Assembly: GCF_002887815.1 (NCBI RefSeq)
Contig: NZ_PDHO01000004.1
Coordinates: 248,001 to 312,000 of the forward strand
From: Mycobacterium sp. ENV421
GTDB lineage: Bacteria > Actinomycetota > Actinomycetes > Mycobacteriales > Mycobacteriaceae
DNA length: 64,000 nucleotides
Reading direction: 5' to 3'
A program made the position numbers and the translations under genes. The notes under the pieces are model-generated. The model had not been told where the DNA came from. It made no database searches and saw only the letters and a list, made by a program, of their open reading frames with translations. Within the stretch, counting starts at the first letter, position 1; each line of letters begins with the position of its first letter. Shown one piece after another: positions 35,444 through 44,922 of this stretch.

Positions 35444-36619
35444 TCACAAGGCCCCGCTCGGACTCGGTTCGCGCGGCAACCCCAGCCCGCGTTCGGCGAT
35501 GATGGTGCGCTGAATCTCGCTGGCGCCACCCGGAATGGTCCATTCCCAGGATCCGATGAAGTCCAGCATCCACGCCCCGGACTCCCAGCCGCTGGACGCG
35601 GGTTTGGTGAGTGTGGTGTGGGCGGTCAGCCCACCGATCTCGGCGCCGAAGTCGGTCATCCGCTGCAGCAGTTCGCTGTAGAACAACTTCACCACCGAGG
35701 CGTCCGCCGCCCCGACACCCTCGGCATCGTGATTGAGCACCAGGTCACGGCACAGTCCGCGCAAGCCGGCGATCTCGATCTCGATATGCGCCAGGCGATC
35801 GGCGACCCGCTCATCTGTGATCGGCGAGCAAGCCTGCACCAGCCGGCGGAAGCCCGCAGTCCCCAGCCGCTCGGCCAATTCCAGCATCGTCATACCGCGC
35901 TCGGCGCCCAGCGTCGCCTGGGCGACCTGCCAGCCCTCGTTCTCGGCGCCGATCAGATTGGCCGCCGGAATGACCACGTCGTCGAGGAAGATCTCGCAGA
36001 AGTGCGACTCCCCCACGGCGTTGCGGATCGGCCGCACCTCGATACCCGGTGTGGTCATGTCCAGCAGGAAGTAAGAGATCCCCCGCCGTTTCGGCGCCTC
36101 CGGATCGGTGCGGGCCAGCAGCAGACACCAGTCGGCATGCAATCCCCCACTGGCCCAGATCTTTTGACCATTGACCACATAGGTGTCGCCGACGCGTCGG
36201 GCGGTGGTACGCAGGCTGGCCAGATCGGATCCGGCTTCGGGTTCGGAGAATCCCTGCACCCAGATCTCGCCGTCCAGGATGGCGGGCAGGTGGCGGCGGC
36301 GCTGCTCCTCGGTGCCTGCGACCAGCAGAGTGGACGCGGCGTGGTGGATGCCGACGAACGCCAGGACCAACCGCGGGGCGTCATGCGCGGCGAGTTCGGA
36401 GTACAGCACGATCTGCTGGTCGACCGGCATTCCGCCACCCCACTGCCCCGGCCAGTGCGGGACGGCGAAGCCCGCGGCGTGCAGTTCGGCGAACCAGGCT
36501 TTCTGGAAGGCGACGAAATCGGCGTCGGTGACGCCGGTTTGGGCGGACCGCCAATCGGTGGGCACATGGCTCTCGCACCATGCACGCACCTCGGTCCTGA
36601 AGTCCTCGAGATTCGTCAT
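35444..36619 (-). CDS. Acyl-CoA dehydrogenase, long (FadE-type) subunit B
   Basis: About 391 aa. The ACAD fold is complete apart from the usual catalytic Glu helix: MTNLEDFRTEVRAWCESH begins the N-terminal helices, WVQGFSEPEAGSDLASLRTTARR is the substrate-side loop, and the C-terminal helix ends in GGASEIQRTIIAERGLGLPRE. The C-terminal bundle lacks a GYTWE-type sequence, consistent with the base coming from the short partner (315-aa gene 25 bp downstream). ATG overlaps the Gfo/Idh stop by 4 nt. Confidence 0.88.
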   Translation of the reverse strand: MTNLEDFRTEVRAWCESHVPTDWRSAQTGVTDADFVAFQKAWFAELHAAGFAVPHWPGQWGGGMPVDQQIVLYSELAAHDAPRLVLAFVGIHHAASTLLVAGTEEQRRRHLPAILDGEIWVQGFSEPEAGSDLASLRTTARRVGDTYVVNGQKIWASGGLHADWCLLLARTDPEAPKRRGISYFLLDMTTPGIEVRPIRNAVGESHFCEIFLDDVVIPAANLIGAENEGWQVAQATLGAERGMTMLELAERLGTAGFRRLVQACSPITDERVADRLAHIEIEIAGLRGLCRDLVLNHDAEGVGAADASVVKLFYSELLQRMTDFGAEIGGLTAHTTLTKPASSGWESGAWMLDFIGSWEWTIPGGASEIQRTIIAERGLGLPREPSPSGAL

Positions 36620-37533
36620 GAATTGGCCCGCAGCTGGTCCATGGCGTGCGCCACGGCCGCACCGTCGTCGAACGACGGAGCGATCTGCGTACCGGTCCGT
36701 ATCGCCTCGACCACCGTGCCGAGGAACGCGGACAATGCCGGCGGCGGTGACCGTCGCGGTGCAGGCGGGAATTCGAACGCTTGCGGATCCTCGCCGCGCC
36801 GATACACCACCAGTGCCGTGTCGCCGGTCAGCTCTACGGAGCCGGCGCTGCCGAGCAGTGTCGCGCGCGGCGTGAGGGCAACCGCCCCGGCGAAGCCGGT
36901 GTCGTGGGAGGCGGTGCAGCCGTTGGCCATCCTGAACCACGCCGAGTACGCGTCCTCGGCGGTCGCCTCGGGCGCCGAACCATCGATCCGCGTGACACCC
37001 CCGCAGTCGGCCACCTCGCTGTTGAACAACCACCGCGTGTAGTCGATGAGGTGCGAGCCGTAGGCGCCGATCCAACCGCCACCGCGCTCACGGTCGTTGA
37101 TCCAGCCGTACTCGCGTCCGCGTAGTCCGCTTCCGTAGAACGTCCAGTTCAGATGCACTGGCGTGCCGATCGTTCCATCGCCGGCCAGCTGTTTGAGCTT
37201 CGCCCACGCCGCGGTGAACCGGAACTCGAAGTTCAGGAAGTTCAGCACTCCCGCTTCCCGTGCCCGGTCACGCATGGCCTCGGCCTCGGCGGCGTTGCGG
37301 CCGAACGGCTTGTCGCAGAGCACGGGGTGTCCGTGATCGATCGCGGCGTTCACATGATCGACGTGCATGAACGGTGGCGAGTGCACCGAGACCAGATCGA
37401 CGTCCGATGCGATCGCCGTCCGCACCGCGGACTCGTCACGTGGGCTGATCACGTCGACGTCGAGGCCGAGACTCGAGTAGACCGGCGCGGCAGCGTGCTT
37501 GCCGAAGCCGGTGCCGATGACAACGACCTTCAT
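36616..37533 (-). CDS. Gfo/Idh/MocA family NAD(P)-dependent oxidoreductase
   Basis: A 305-aa Rossmann oxidoreductase. The N-terminal MKVVVIGTGFGKHAAAPVY has the GxGxxG-like dinucleotide turn (GTGFGKH). PVLCDKPFGRNAAEAEAM carries the conserved lysine of the family (EKP-type, here DKP). The second half is the alpha/beta dimer domain (GGGWIGAYGSHLIDYTRWLF) with the conserved His. Such enzymes oxidise a secondary hydroxyl on a ring or sugar. Between two ACAD pairs, oxidation of a CoA-bound or free cyclic alcohol in the same pathway is likely. Confidence 0.88.
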   Translation of the reverse strand: MKVVVIGTGFGKHAAAPVYSSLGLDVDVISPRDESAVRTAIASDVDLVSVHSPPFMHVDHVNAAIDHGHPVLCDKPFGRNAAEAEAMRDRAREAGVLNFLNFEFRFTAAWAKLKQLAGDGTIGTPVHLNWTFYGSGLRGREYGWINDRERGGGWIGAYGSHLIDYTRWLFNSEVADCGGVTRIDGSAPEATAEDAYSAWFRMANGCTASHDTGFAGAVALTPRATLLGSAGSVELTGDTALVVYRRGEDPQAFEFPPAPRRSPPPALSAFLGTVVEAIRTGTQIAPSFDDGAAVAHAMDQLRANS

Positions 37534-38465
37534 GCGAACAGTCCTGTCAATCCGGCCCCGCCCACCCTGCGCGTCAGCAGGTCCCGCGTCGCGGACAGGC
37601 CGGACGGGAGCCGCCGCAGCGGCTGGCTGTGGCGCGAGAGCCAGGACAGGGTCGTCTCGTCGCAGAACCCCACCGCACCGTGCAGCTGATGACACACCCG
37701 AAAGACGATCTCCGCGGCTTCGAGAGCCGACATTCGCAGGGCGAGAGCATCGTTGCACGCGTCGGCGCTGTCGCTTCCGATGCTCCACAGCGCGTACTTG
37801 GCGAGAATGTCCAACCCGCTGCGCTCGACTTCGGCGTCGGTGAGCTGGAACTGCACGCTCTGAAATGCCGACAAGGTCTGACCGAATTGCTGCCGCAGGC
37901 TCACATGCGCAACTGTCAGCTCGATCGCGCGATCCAGCATGCCCAGCAATGTCCAGCACTGCAACGTCAGTGCCAAGGCGACGTCCCCGGCGCCGTTCTC
38001 ATCGATCGCCGACAGCTGCAGCTCTGTGACGAATGCCGGCCCGGCCGCGGTATGGCCGGTCACGTGTGCTCGCGCGCCGTCCAGGGTCACTGCTGCCCAA
38101 CGGGTTTCGAGGCCGGCCAGAGTCGCCGACGGTCGGCTGCCTGCCACGACCACCAGCCCGTCGACGTCGAGGTCGGCGGGAGCGGACAGACGCTCGGCCA
38201 CCGGGTAGGGCACCGCCCAGTAGCCCGCGCTGCGACACAGAGCCGCGGCGGCTTCCAGACTGTCCGGGTCGGTGCGAGGGTCGAGCTCCCACGCGCCCAA
38301 GCCCGAGAGGATCGGGCCGACGAGAGACTCTCTGAGGCCCGGCTTGGCCGGGTCTTTTTCGGCCTGCTGCACGAGTTGGTCCCCGCCCGCGGCCTCGAAG
38401 GCCCGACGTGCCTGAAGGCCGAACTCTCTGGCCTCCGCGCTGAGGTCCAGCACCATCGAGGTCAT
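37530..38465 (-). CDS. Acyl-CoA dehydrogenase, short (FadE-type) subunit C
   Basis: About 311 aa, the second short ACAD-like subunit. Typical features are LRQQFGQTLSAFQSVQFQLTDAEVERSG (FAD contact helix) and HQLHGAVGFCDETTLSWLSRHSQPLRRL, where the Glu in CDET may be the base. The N-terminal domain is reduced and divergent. ATG at 38465 overlaps the long subunit stop (38462) by 4 nt, so the two are translationally coupled, exactly as expected for a heterotetrameric dehydrogenase. Confidence 0.85.
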   Translation of the reverse strand: MTSMVLDLSAEAREFGLQARRAFEAAGGDQLVQQAEKDPAKPGLRESLVGPILSGLGAWELDPRTDPDSLEAAAALCRSAGYWAVPYPVAERLSAPADLDVDGLVVVAGSRPSATLAGLETRWAAVTLDGARAHVTGHTAAGPAFVTELQLSAIDENGAGDVALALTLQCWTLLGMLDRAIELTVAHVSLRQQFGQTLSAFQSVQFQLTDAEVERSGLDILAKYALWSIGSDSADACNDALALRMSALEAAEIVFRVCHQLHGAVGFCDETTLSWLSRHSQPLRRLPSGLSATRDLLTRRVGGAGLTGLFA

Positions 38466-39634
38466 TTCGCCGCCGCCAGCAGAGAACGGGACAGTAGGAT
38501 GCGCTGCATCTCGATGCTGCCCGAGGACACTGTGGAGGCCTGCGAGTACTTCCAATGGTCATCGACCTCGCCGAGGAACCATCCCGCCCGCGGGTCGTCG
38601 TGTGACACCTCGGCCGCGATGTCCATCAATACCTCTGCGCTGTCCTGATCCAGCTTCGTGACCGCGATCCGGTAGGCGGCAGCGTCGCCGGGCCGGACCC
38701 GACCGGTGCTCTGGAGTTCCACGATGCGGTAGGCCATCAGCCGCGCACGGCGGCAATGCGTCAACATCCGCACCCATCTGCCGCGCAGTTCAGCGGACAC
38801 GTCATCCCAGCGGTCGCCGAGAACCGTTGGTGCCGCCGCCAGTAACCGTTCACACCGCGCGTACCGGGCGATTCCCACCCGCTCGAACGAGGTCACCTCC
38901 TGCACGATCGACCATCCGTCGTCGACCGTGCCGAGCACATCCGCCGCGGTGACCCGCACGTCCTCGAGGAACACCTCGTTGAGGTGATGCGGGCCCATCA
39001 TGGAGCGGATCGGCCGCACTTGGATCGCGGGATCGTTCATCGGGACCAGGAATATCGTCAGGCCCTGTTGTTTTCTCTGCGTTGCGCCTTCTCCCACTTT
39101 GGTGGTGCGCGCCAGCAGGAAGCACCACTGCGCCATGGTGGCGTAGGACGTCCAGATCTTCTGACCGCTCACCAACCAGCCGTCGCCGTCCCGCCGCGCG
39201 GTCGTCCGCAGTGACGCCAAGTCCGACCCGGCCTCCGGTTCCGAGAAGCCCTGACACCAGATCACGTCGCCGCGGGCGATCGCCGGAAGATGGGTGCGCT
39301 GCTGGGATTCGGTGCCGTGCCGCATGATGATCGGTCCCACCCAGTTGACCCCCATGTACTGCGCACCGCGCGGTTCGTGGTGCGCCCACATCTCCTCGCG
39401 GACCACGGTCTGTTCCCACACCGAGACGCCGCGACCGCCGAACTCCTTCGGCCAGGCCGGGCAGAGCAGTTCGTGCGCGGCCAACGTCTTGCAAAACCGT
39501 TGTGCGACATCCAGATCCGCGGGGTCATCGGTGAACGCCCCGAGGTATCCATCCGGGACATGGTCTTTCACCAACTCACGCAGCTGTGTGCGCAGTGCTG
39601 CCGCTGACGCGCCCATGTCGAAGTTCAGATTCAT
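38462..39634 (-). CDS. Acyl-CoA dehydrogenase, long (FadE-type) subunit D
   Basis: About 390 aa, the long partner of the 311-aa gene. Features are ALRTQLRELVKDHVPDGY, WCQGFSEPEAGSDLASLRTTARR, GPHHLNEVFLEDVRVTAADVLG and a C-terminal SSGSIEMQRILLSRSLL helix. The two long subunits share the QGFSEPEAGSDLASLRTTARR block and similar layout, so the two ACAD pairs look like an old duplication of one unit. ATG overlaps the CaiB/BaiF stop by 4 nt. Confidence 0.88.
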   Translation of the reverse strand: MNLNFDMGASAAALRTQLRELVKDHVPDGYLGAFTDDPADLDVAQRFCKTLAAHELLCPAWPKEFGGRGVSVWEQTVVREEMWAHHEPRGAQYMGVNWVGPIIMRHGTESQQRTHLPAIARGDVIWCQGFSEPEAGSDLASLRTTARRDGDGWLVSGQKIWTSYATMAQWCFLLARTTKVGEGATQRKQQGLTIFLVPMNDPAIQVRPIRSMMGPHHLNEVFLEDVRVTAADVLGTVDDGWSIVQEVTSFERVGIARYARCERLLAAAPTVLGDRWDDVSAELRGRWVRMLTHCRRARLMAYRIVELQSTGRVRPGDAAAYRIAVTKLDQDSAEVLMDIAAEVSHDDPRAGWFLGEVDDHWKYSQASTVSSGSIEMQRILLSRSLLAAAK

Positions 39635-40788
39635 CGGCTCTCCACTTCCGCCAGACCCAGCTCGGCCAGCACGGCCTCGGTGTCGGCGCCGAGTTCGGGT
39701 GTGGGCCCGGCGATCCGGCCCGGAGTCCGGGAGAACCAGGTCGGCACGCCCGGCATCCGAACCGGACCCTGGGGGGTGGGCACGGTCTCGAAGAATCCGA
39801 CCGCATTGAGCTGTTCGTTGTCGAACAGCGCCTGGGGCGAATTCAGCGGTGCGGCCGGAATCTCGAGCTCGACGAACAACGTCAACCACTCCTCGGTGGT
39901 GCGTTCGGTCATGGTCTGCGCCACCAGTGAGTACACGGTGTCGATCTCGGCGGCCCTGGCCGTGAGCGTCGCGTATCGCTCGGTAGCCCAGGCCGGCTGC
40001 ACGGCGCCGATGAAGCTGGCCCAGTGCCGGTCGTTGTAGATCAGCGCCGAGATGTAACCGTCCTTGGTGCGATACGGCTTTCGATTCGGCGCGACCGTCC
40101 GGTGGTACAACGCGGGCCCGAGGGGAGGGTCGAACATCGCGCCGTTGGCGTGCTCGACGAGCATGAACGAGGCCATCGTCTCGAACATCGCGACTTCGAC
40201 CTCCTGACCTTCGCCGGTCCGCTCGCGGTGGAACAGCGCCATCGTCGTCGCATACACCGCGGTGAGTCCGGCGACCTTGTCCGCGACGATCGTGGCGACA
40301 TAGTTCGCCTCACCGGTCAATTCGGCCTGCACGGCCGGCAGGCCGCACTCGGCCTGAATGGTGTCGTCGTAGGCGGGACGGTCCCGGTCGGGTCCGCGGC
40401 GGCCGTAGCCGTAGCAGTTGGTGTAGACGATCGACGGGTTGATGGCGGCGACGTCGTCGTAGCCGAACCCGAGTTTGGTGATCGCCTTCGCGCGCATCGA
40501 GTGGATGAACACGTCGGCACGCGCGATCAGCGCGCACAGCGCGGCCCGACCCTCGTCGGATCGAAGATCAAGTACCACACTGCGTTTGCCGCGGTTGACG
40601 TTGACGAACACACCACTGAGCCCCGGTACGGGGCCGACCGAGACGTAGCGGGTGTCATCACCGGCCGGCGGCTCGACCTTGACGACGTCGGCGCCCATGT
40701 CGGCCAGGATCTGGGTGCAGTAGGGTCCCATCACCATCGCGGTGAGGTCGACCACCCGGATCCCCGCCAGCGGGCCGCTGCTGTTCAT
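39631..40788 (-). CDS. CaiB/BaiF-type CoA-transferase
   Basis: A 385-aa class III CoA-transferase. MNSSGPLAGIRVVDLTAMVMGPYCTQILADMGADVVKVEPP is the family opening; the catalytic aspartate is D141 in PAYDDTIQAECGL, and NRGKRSVVLDLRS is the usual second motif. The enzyme likely moves CoA from a pathway acyl-CoA onto a free acid, complementing the two acyl-CoA ligases on the opposite arm. ATGA overlap with the downstream long ACAD gene; its own start overlaps the SDR stop. Confidence 0.92.
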   Translation of the reverse strand: MNSSGPLAGIRVVDLTAMVMGPYCTQILADMGADVVKVEPPAGDDTRYVSVGPVPGLSGVFVNVNRGKRSVVLDLRSDEGRAALCALIARADVFIHSMRAKAITKLGFGYDDVAAINPSIVYTNCYGYGRRGPDRDRPAYDDTIQAECGLPAVQAELTGEANYVATIVADKVAGLTAVYATTMALFHRERTGEGQEVEVAMFETMASFMLVEHANGAMFDPPLGPALYHRTVAPNRKPYRTKDGYISALIYNDRHWASFIGAVQPAWATERYATLTARAAEIDTVYSLVAQTMTERTTEEWLTLFVELEIPAAPLNSPQALFDNEQLNAVGFFETVPTPQGPVRMPGVPTWFSRTPGRIAGPTPELGADTEAVLAELGLAEVESR

Positions 40789-41699
40789 ACCGTGCCCCTT
40801 GCCATAGCGAAGCTGTGGCCGATGTGCGCGTGGTGGCCGTCGGGGACCACCGGGAACATGAGCTGCTCCCCGAGGTCGCGAATCTGGTCGATACGAGCGC
40901 CCACGTCGTCGACGGTCCACGCCGGCTGGTAGACCCCGGCGCTCTCGACGACGGCGACCCGGGCCACCCGTCCGGCGATCGCGGTGAGAATTTCGCCGGT
41001 GACCGAACATGATTCGTGCGCCAGCCAGCCGACCACGGGAGCGACCAGCTCAGGACCCATCGGCGGGTAGGCGGAGGTGTCGATACCCTCGGCCATTCTG
41101 GTAACCGCCGCCGGGACGATGACATTGCAGCGCACCCCGTGGTCGGCGCCCTCCAGCGCGACGACGTTGGACAACCCGATCACCCCGGCCTTGGCCGCGG
41201 CGTAGTTGGCCACCCCGTGGTTGCCGTACAGGCCGCCGATCGACGACGTGAGGACCACTCGACCGTAGCCGGCCTGACACATCGACGGAAACGCAGCGCG
41301 CACAACGTGAAAAGCACCGCGCAGGTGAACGTCGAGCACCGCGTCGAAGGTCTCGGCCGTCATCTCCGACAGCGGTGCGTGGCGGACGTTTCCGGCGTTG
41401 TGAATCAGGACATCCAAGCGACCGTACGCCTCGAGGGCCGCCGCCACGATCGCCTGGCCACCGTGGGCGCTCGCCACCGACTCCGACGACGCGATCGCCT
41501 CCCCGCCTGCTTCGGTGATCTCGTCGACCACCTGCTGAGCCGGGCCGGTGTCGGTGCCCTCACCGGTCAGCTCCCCGCCCGCGTCGTTGACCACGACCTT
41601 GGCACCCAGTCCGGCGAGCAGCAACGCGTACTCGCGACCCAGACCCCGGCCTGCGCCGGTGATGACGGCGACCCGGTCGTCGAATCGTGCCGGTGCCAT
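40785..41699 (-). CDS. Short-chain dehydrogenase/reductase (multifunctional-type SDR)
   Basis: A 304-aa SDR. NAD(P) motif TGAGRGLGREYALLLAGLGAKVVVND, NNAG-like HNAGN, and active-site YxxxK (ANYAAAKAG) are present. The NDAGG...GPAQQVVDEI insertion is typical of the HSD17B4/peroxisomal multifunctional type, which oxidises 3-hydroxyacyl-CoA thioesters. The C-terminal tail past residue 230 is longer than in simple SDRs. ATG shares its A with the BVMO stop (TGATG). Confidence 0.88.
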   Translation of the reverse strand: MAPARFDDRVAVITGAGRGLGREYALLLAGLGAKVVVNDAGGELTGEGTDTGPAQQVVDEITEAGGEAIASSESVASAHGGQAIVAAALEAYGRLDVLIHNAGNVRHAPLSEMTAETFDAVLDVHLRGAFHVVRAAFPSMCQAGYGRVVLTSSIGGLYGNHGVANYAAAKAGVIGLSNVVALEGADHGVRCNVIVPAAVTRMAEGIDTSAYPPMGPELVAPVVGWLAHESCSVTGEILTAIAGRVARVAVVESAGVYQPAWTVDDVGARIDQIRDLGEQLMFPVVPDGHHAHIGHSFAMARGTV

Positions 41700-43540
41700 C
41701 AGGTTCCGAGTACCAGGCCGTCGAGATCACCCGTGCCCCGCCACTGCTCGAGGAGTTCATCGAAGGCGTAGAAGCCGGGCGAGTAGAAGTCACCGAGGAA
41801 AGCGCCGTTGTCCTTCGCGCCGCCCTGGCCCTCGTTGTTGTAATACCCCGGCGTGCAAGACAGTTCGAACGCGGAGTTGTCGATCGACAGCTCACGGACC
41901 GTGGTGACCCAGGCGTCCTGACCTTCCTGACTCGGCTCGACGGTGGTCGCGCCGCGATTCTGGGCCTCGGCGATGATGTAGGCGATGTGCTTGGCCTGTT
42001 GCTCGAACATGGCGGTGGTGTTGGCCGAGACTCCGCCCTGGATGAAGCCCATGAAGAACTGATTGGGGAAGCCGCGACTGGTCATGCCGTGCAATGTCGA
42101 GTAGGCGTCGTGCCAGTGGTCGAACAACGACAGCCCGTCCCGCCCCACGATGGCGTCGATCGCGAATCGACGGCTGATCTCGGTGGAGATCTCGAAGCCG
42201 CTCGCGAAGATCACGCAGTCGACCTGGTATTCGACCCCGTCCGCGACGATCCCCCGCTCGGTCAGCCGTTCAACGCCTTTGGACGCCGACACGTCGACGA
42301 GGGTGACGTTGGGACGGTTGAACGTGGCCAGGTAGTGCTCACTGGACGTCGGACGCTTGCACATGAAGCGGTAGTAGGGCTTCAGCGCCTCGGCGGTGGC
42401 CGGATCCTCGACGACTTCGGCCACCAGACGGCGCAGCCGCTCCATGATCTTGAAGTCCTCCTCCTCCCGAAACGCCATGATCTGCTCGATCGACACCGAA
42501 GCTGGATCCTCGGTCGCGGCGATCCGGGCGGTCAGGTTCCGTCCGAGCTCGGTCCAGAAGTCGCACACCAGATCCGGTTCACCGAATACCACACCGACGA
42601 ACGGCGACCAGTTGTGGAAGTTGCGCTTGCGTTCTTCCTGCCAGCCGGGTTGCAGCGACGCCGCCCAGGCCGGATCGGTCGGCGGATTGGTGCGCGCGTC
42701 GACCGACGACGGCGTGCGCTGGAAGACGAAGAGCTCCTTGGCGTCCCGGCCCAGATGCGGAACCAGCTGAATGCCGGTGGCACCGGTGCCCACCAGCGCG
42801 ACGCGCTTGTCGGCCAGTTTGTCCAAGCCACCGTCCGCGCTGCCGCCGGTGTAGTCATAATCCCAGCGCGCGGAGTGGAACACATGGCCGGCAAAGTCTT
42901 TGATCCCCGGGATACCCGGCAGCTTCGGCCGGTTGTAGGAGCCCTGCGCCATCACGACGAACCTGGCCCGGATGTCGTCACCCCGGTCGGTGCTGATCCG
43001 CCAGCGGTGCGTCTCGTCCTCCCAGCGCAGTTCGCGCACCTGGGTGGAGAACAGCGCTCCGTCGTACAGGCCGAAGTGCTTGCCGATGTTGCGGCAGTGC
43101 TGGAATATCTCGGCGCCGTCGGCGAATTTCTTCGACGGCATGAAGCCCAGCTCTTCGAGCATCGGGATGTAGCAGTAGGCATCGTTGTCGCACTGGATCC
43201 CCGGGAACCGGTTCCAGTACCAGACGCCGCCGAAGTCACCGGCCATCTCGATGACCCGGATGCCGTCGACGCCGGCCTTCTTCAGGTAGGCGCCCGCCAG
43301 CAACCCGGCAAAGCCGCCGCCGAGCACCACCACATCGACATCCTCGATGATCGGATCACGCTGCACCACCGGCGTATACGGGTCGACTTCGTAGAACTCG
43401 GCGAAGTCGCCCTCGAGCTCCAGGTATTGCGCGGAGCCGTCCGGACGTAGTCGCTTTTCCCGCTCGACGCGGTACTTCTCCCGCAGCGCATCGATGTCGA
43501 TGTCGTCGGGTGTCCGGGTGGGTCCACAGTCGGCGGTCAT
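41699..43540 (-). CDS. Baeyer-Villiger-type flavin monooxygenase
   Basis: A 613-aa FAD/NADPH monooxygenase. The FAD motif is VVVLGGGFAGLLAGAYLKK, the NADPH motif is ALVGTGATGIQLVPHLG, and between them is FAGHVFHSARWDYDY, matching the BVMO fingerprint FxGxxxHxxxW. Such enzymes insert oxygen next to a ketone to give an ester or lactone. With the Rieske oxygenase start and SDR genes beside it, this locus could oxidise an alcohol to a ketone and then to a lactone. Start ATG 43540. Confidence 0.93.
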   Translation of the reverse strand: MTADCGPTRTPDDIDIDALREKYRVEREKRLRPDGSAQYLELEGDFAEFYEVDPYTPVVQRDPIIEDVDVVVLGGGFAGLLAGAYLKKAGVDGIRVIEMAGDFGGVWYWNRFPGIQCDNDAYCYIPMLEELGFMPSKKFADGAEIFQHCRNIGKHFGLYDGALFSTQVRELRWEDETHRWRISTDRGDDIRARFVVMAQGSYNRPKLPGIPGIKDFAGHVFHSARWDYDYTGGSADGGLDKLADKRVALVGTGATGIQLVPHLGRDAKELFVFQRTPSSVDARTNPPTDPAWAASLQPGWQEERKRNFHNWSPFVGVVFGEPDLVCDFWTELGRNLTARIAATEDPASVSIEQIMAFREEEDFKIMERLRRLVAEVVEDPATAEALKPYYRFMCKRPTSSEHYLATFNRPNVTLVDVSASKGVERLTERGIVADGVEYQVDCVIFASGFEISTEISRRFAIDAIVGRDGLSLFDHWHDAYSTLHGMTSRGFPNQFFMGFIQGGVSANTTAMFEQQAKHIAYIIAEAQNRGATTVEPSQEGQDAWVTTVRELSIDNSAFELSCTPGYYNNEGQGGAKDNGAFLGDFYSPGFYAFDELLEQWRGTGDLDGLVLGT

Positions 43541-44910
43541 CGGCCGGTCTCCTCTGCGAGCGGTCGCGGCTCCCCGGTGCCCATGTACTTCGACAACTGG
43601 TAGTGCAGGTTGACAGTGCTGCGCTCGCGATACGGATTGGGCTGTGTCCCGGGGAAACCCAGCGACTTCATCCCCTGCTGGACGGCGGCCATGTTGGAGA
43701 AGTCCTGGGGTAGGACGCTGCGCCACCGCGGATCGCCGACCGGGGTGTACTCCCATTCCGTCTGGGGCTCGGCGCCTTTGGGGTACAGCTCGAACACCGA
43801 CACCTCGAAGATGCACTTGTCCGGGTCATAGCCCGGGTCGGGGCGTGCGCCGTAGCACAGCGCACTGGTCAGGCCCTGTCCGATCTGGAAGTTCGGGAAC
43901 AGCTGCCATGCGGTGCCGCTCTGCCCAAGGATGTCGGCAGGGATGGTCGGCCAGAAGACCCCGCGCGCCTCGTCGTCGCGCCGCGCGGAGGCCAGCCAGT
44001 GCTCCAGAACCTTGTCCGCCGGGGTGCCCTCGGGCAATTCGTCGACGAGTCGCAATGCGGCGGCCACCAGGGTCTGCGTGGTGGTGGCGTTGGTTTCCTC
44101 CATGGTGTACACCTGCATCTCCGCGGTGGAGATGCGGGGGTCGCCGGTCCCGAGCCTGATCTTGGACTTCGTCTCGGCCATCTCCTCCGGAGCGTCGTAG
44201 CCGATGTTGCTGTGCCTGCCCTGCGCCTTGGCCCAGCCCTTGAATTCACCGAACCTGTTGAACTCCGGGTGTGTGGTGAAGACGTGATAGGTCTCGTTGA
44301 ACGCTTCCAGCGCGACTTTCCAATTGCAGTCGAAATGCACCCATCTGCGCCACTTGCACCGCATGTTCTCCAATCCGAACGGATCGAGGATCTTCGCGGC
44401 CGGGAACAGGTAGTCCGCCAACGGTTCGCAGTCGGGGTCCATGTTGACCCACAGCCAGCCACCCCAGGTGTCGACGTTCACCGGCCGAAGCCGGGTGTTG
44501 TCCGGATTCAGCGCACCCTTCCAATCGGCTTCTTCCCGGATGTGAGTGCAGGCGCCGTCCAGACCATAGGTCCAGCCGTGGAATCCGCACACGAACGACT
44601 TGCGTGCCCGTCCGACAGCATGTTTGGCCCCCGGCGGGGTGTCCACCAACCGGCGGCCGCGGTGCATACACACGTTGTGGTGCGCCGCGAAAGTGTCCGC
44701 CCCCGTTCGCACGACGATGATCGAGTCGTCGAGGATGTCGTACGTCAGGTAGCTGCCCACCTCGGGCAGTTCCTCCACCCTGCCGACCTGCTGCCAGACC
44801 GTGCGCCACAGCTTGTCGCGTTCGGCGCGGGCATACTCCGGTGAGATATAAGCATCGACATCGATGGTCATCGGCTCCGCGAGCTCTTCGGCACTTTCCA
44901 GTTCGCCCAT
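43537..44910 (-). CDS. Aromatic-ring-hydroxylating-type Rieske oxygenase, alpha subunit
   Basis: About 457 aa, the terminal oxygenase of a two- or three-component system. Rieske ligands are C81-x-H83 (CMHRGRR) and C108-x2-H111 (CGFHGWTYG). The non-heme iron site is in ALEAFNETYHVFTTHPE. The C-terminal catalytic domain is the long type seen in carnitine- or steroid-like substrates. Three tandem starts (GTG 44916, ATG 44913, ATG 44910) follow AAAGGAAG; 44910 has the best spacing. No small subunit, ferredoxin or reductase gene lies in the cluster. Confidence 0.92.
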   Translation of the reverse strand: MGELESAEELAEPMTIDVDAYISPEYARAERDKLWRTVWQQVGRVEELPEVGSYLTYDILDDSIIVVRTGADTFAAHHNVCMHRGRRLVDTPPGAKHAVGRARKSFVCGFHGWTYGLDGACTHIREEADWKGALNPDNTRLRPVNVDTWGGWLWVNMDPDCEPLADYLFPAAKILDPFGLENMRCKWRRWVHFDCNWKVALEAFNETYHVFTTHPEFNRFGEFKGWAKAQGRHSNIGYDAPEEMAETKSKIRLGTGDPRISTAEMQVYTMEETNATTTQTLVAAALRLVDELPEGTPADKVLEHWLASARRDDEARGVFWPTIPADILGQSGTAWQLFPNFQIGQGLTSALCYGARPDPGYDPDKCIFEVSVFELYPKGAEPQTEWEYTPVGDPRWRSVLPQDFSNMAAVQQGMKSLGFPGTQPNPYRERSTVNLHYQLSKYMGTGEPRPLAEETGR

Positions 44911-44922
44911 CATCACTTCCTT

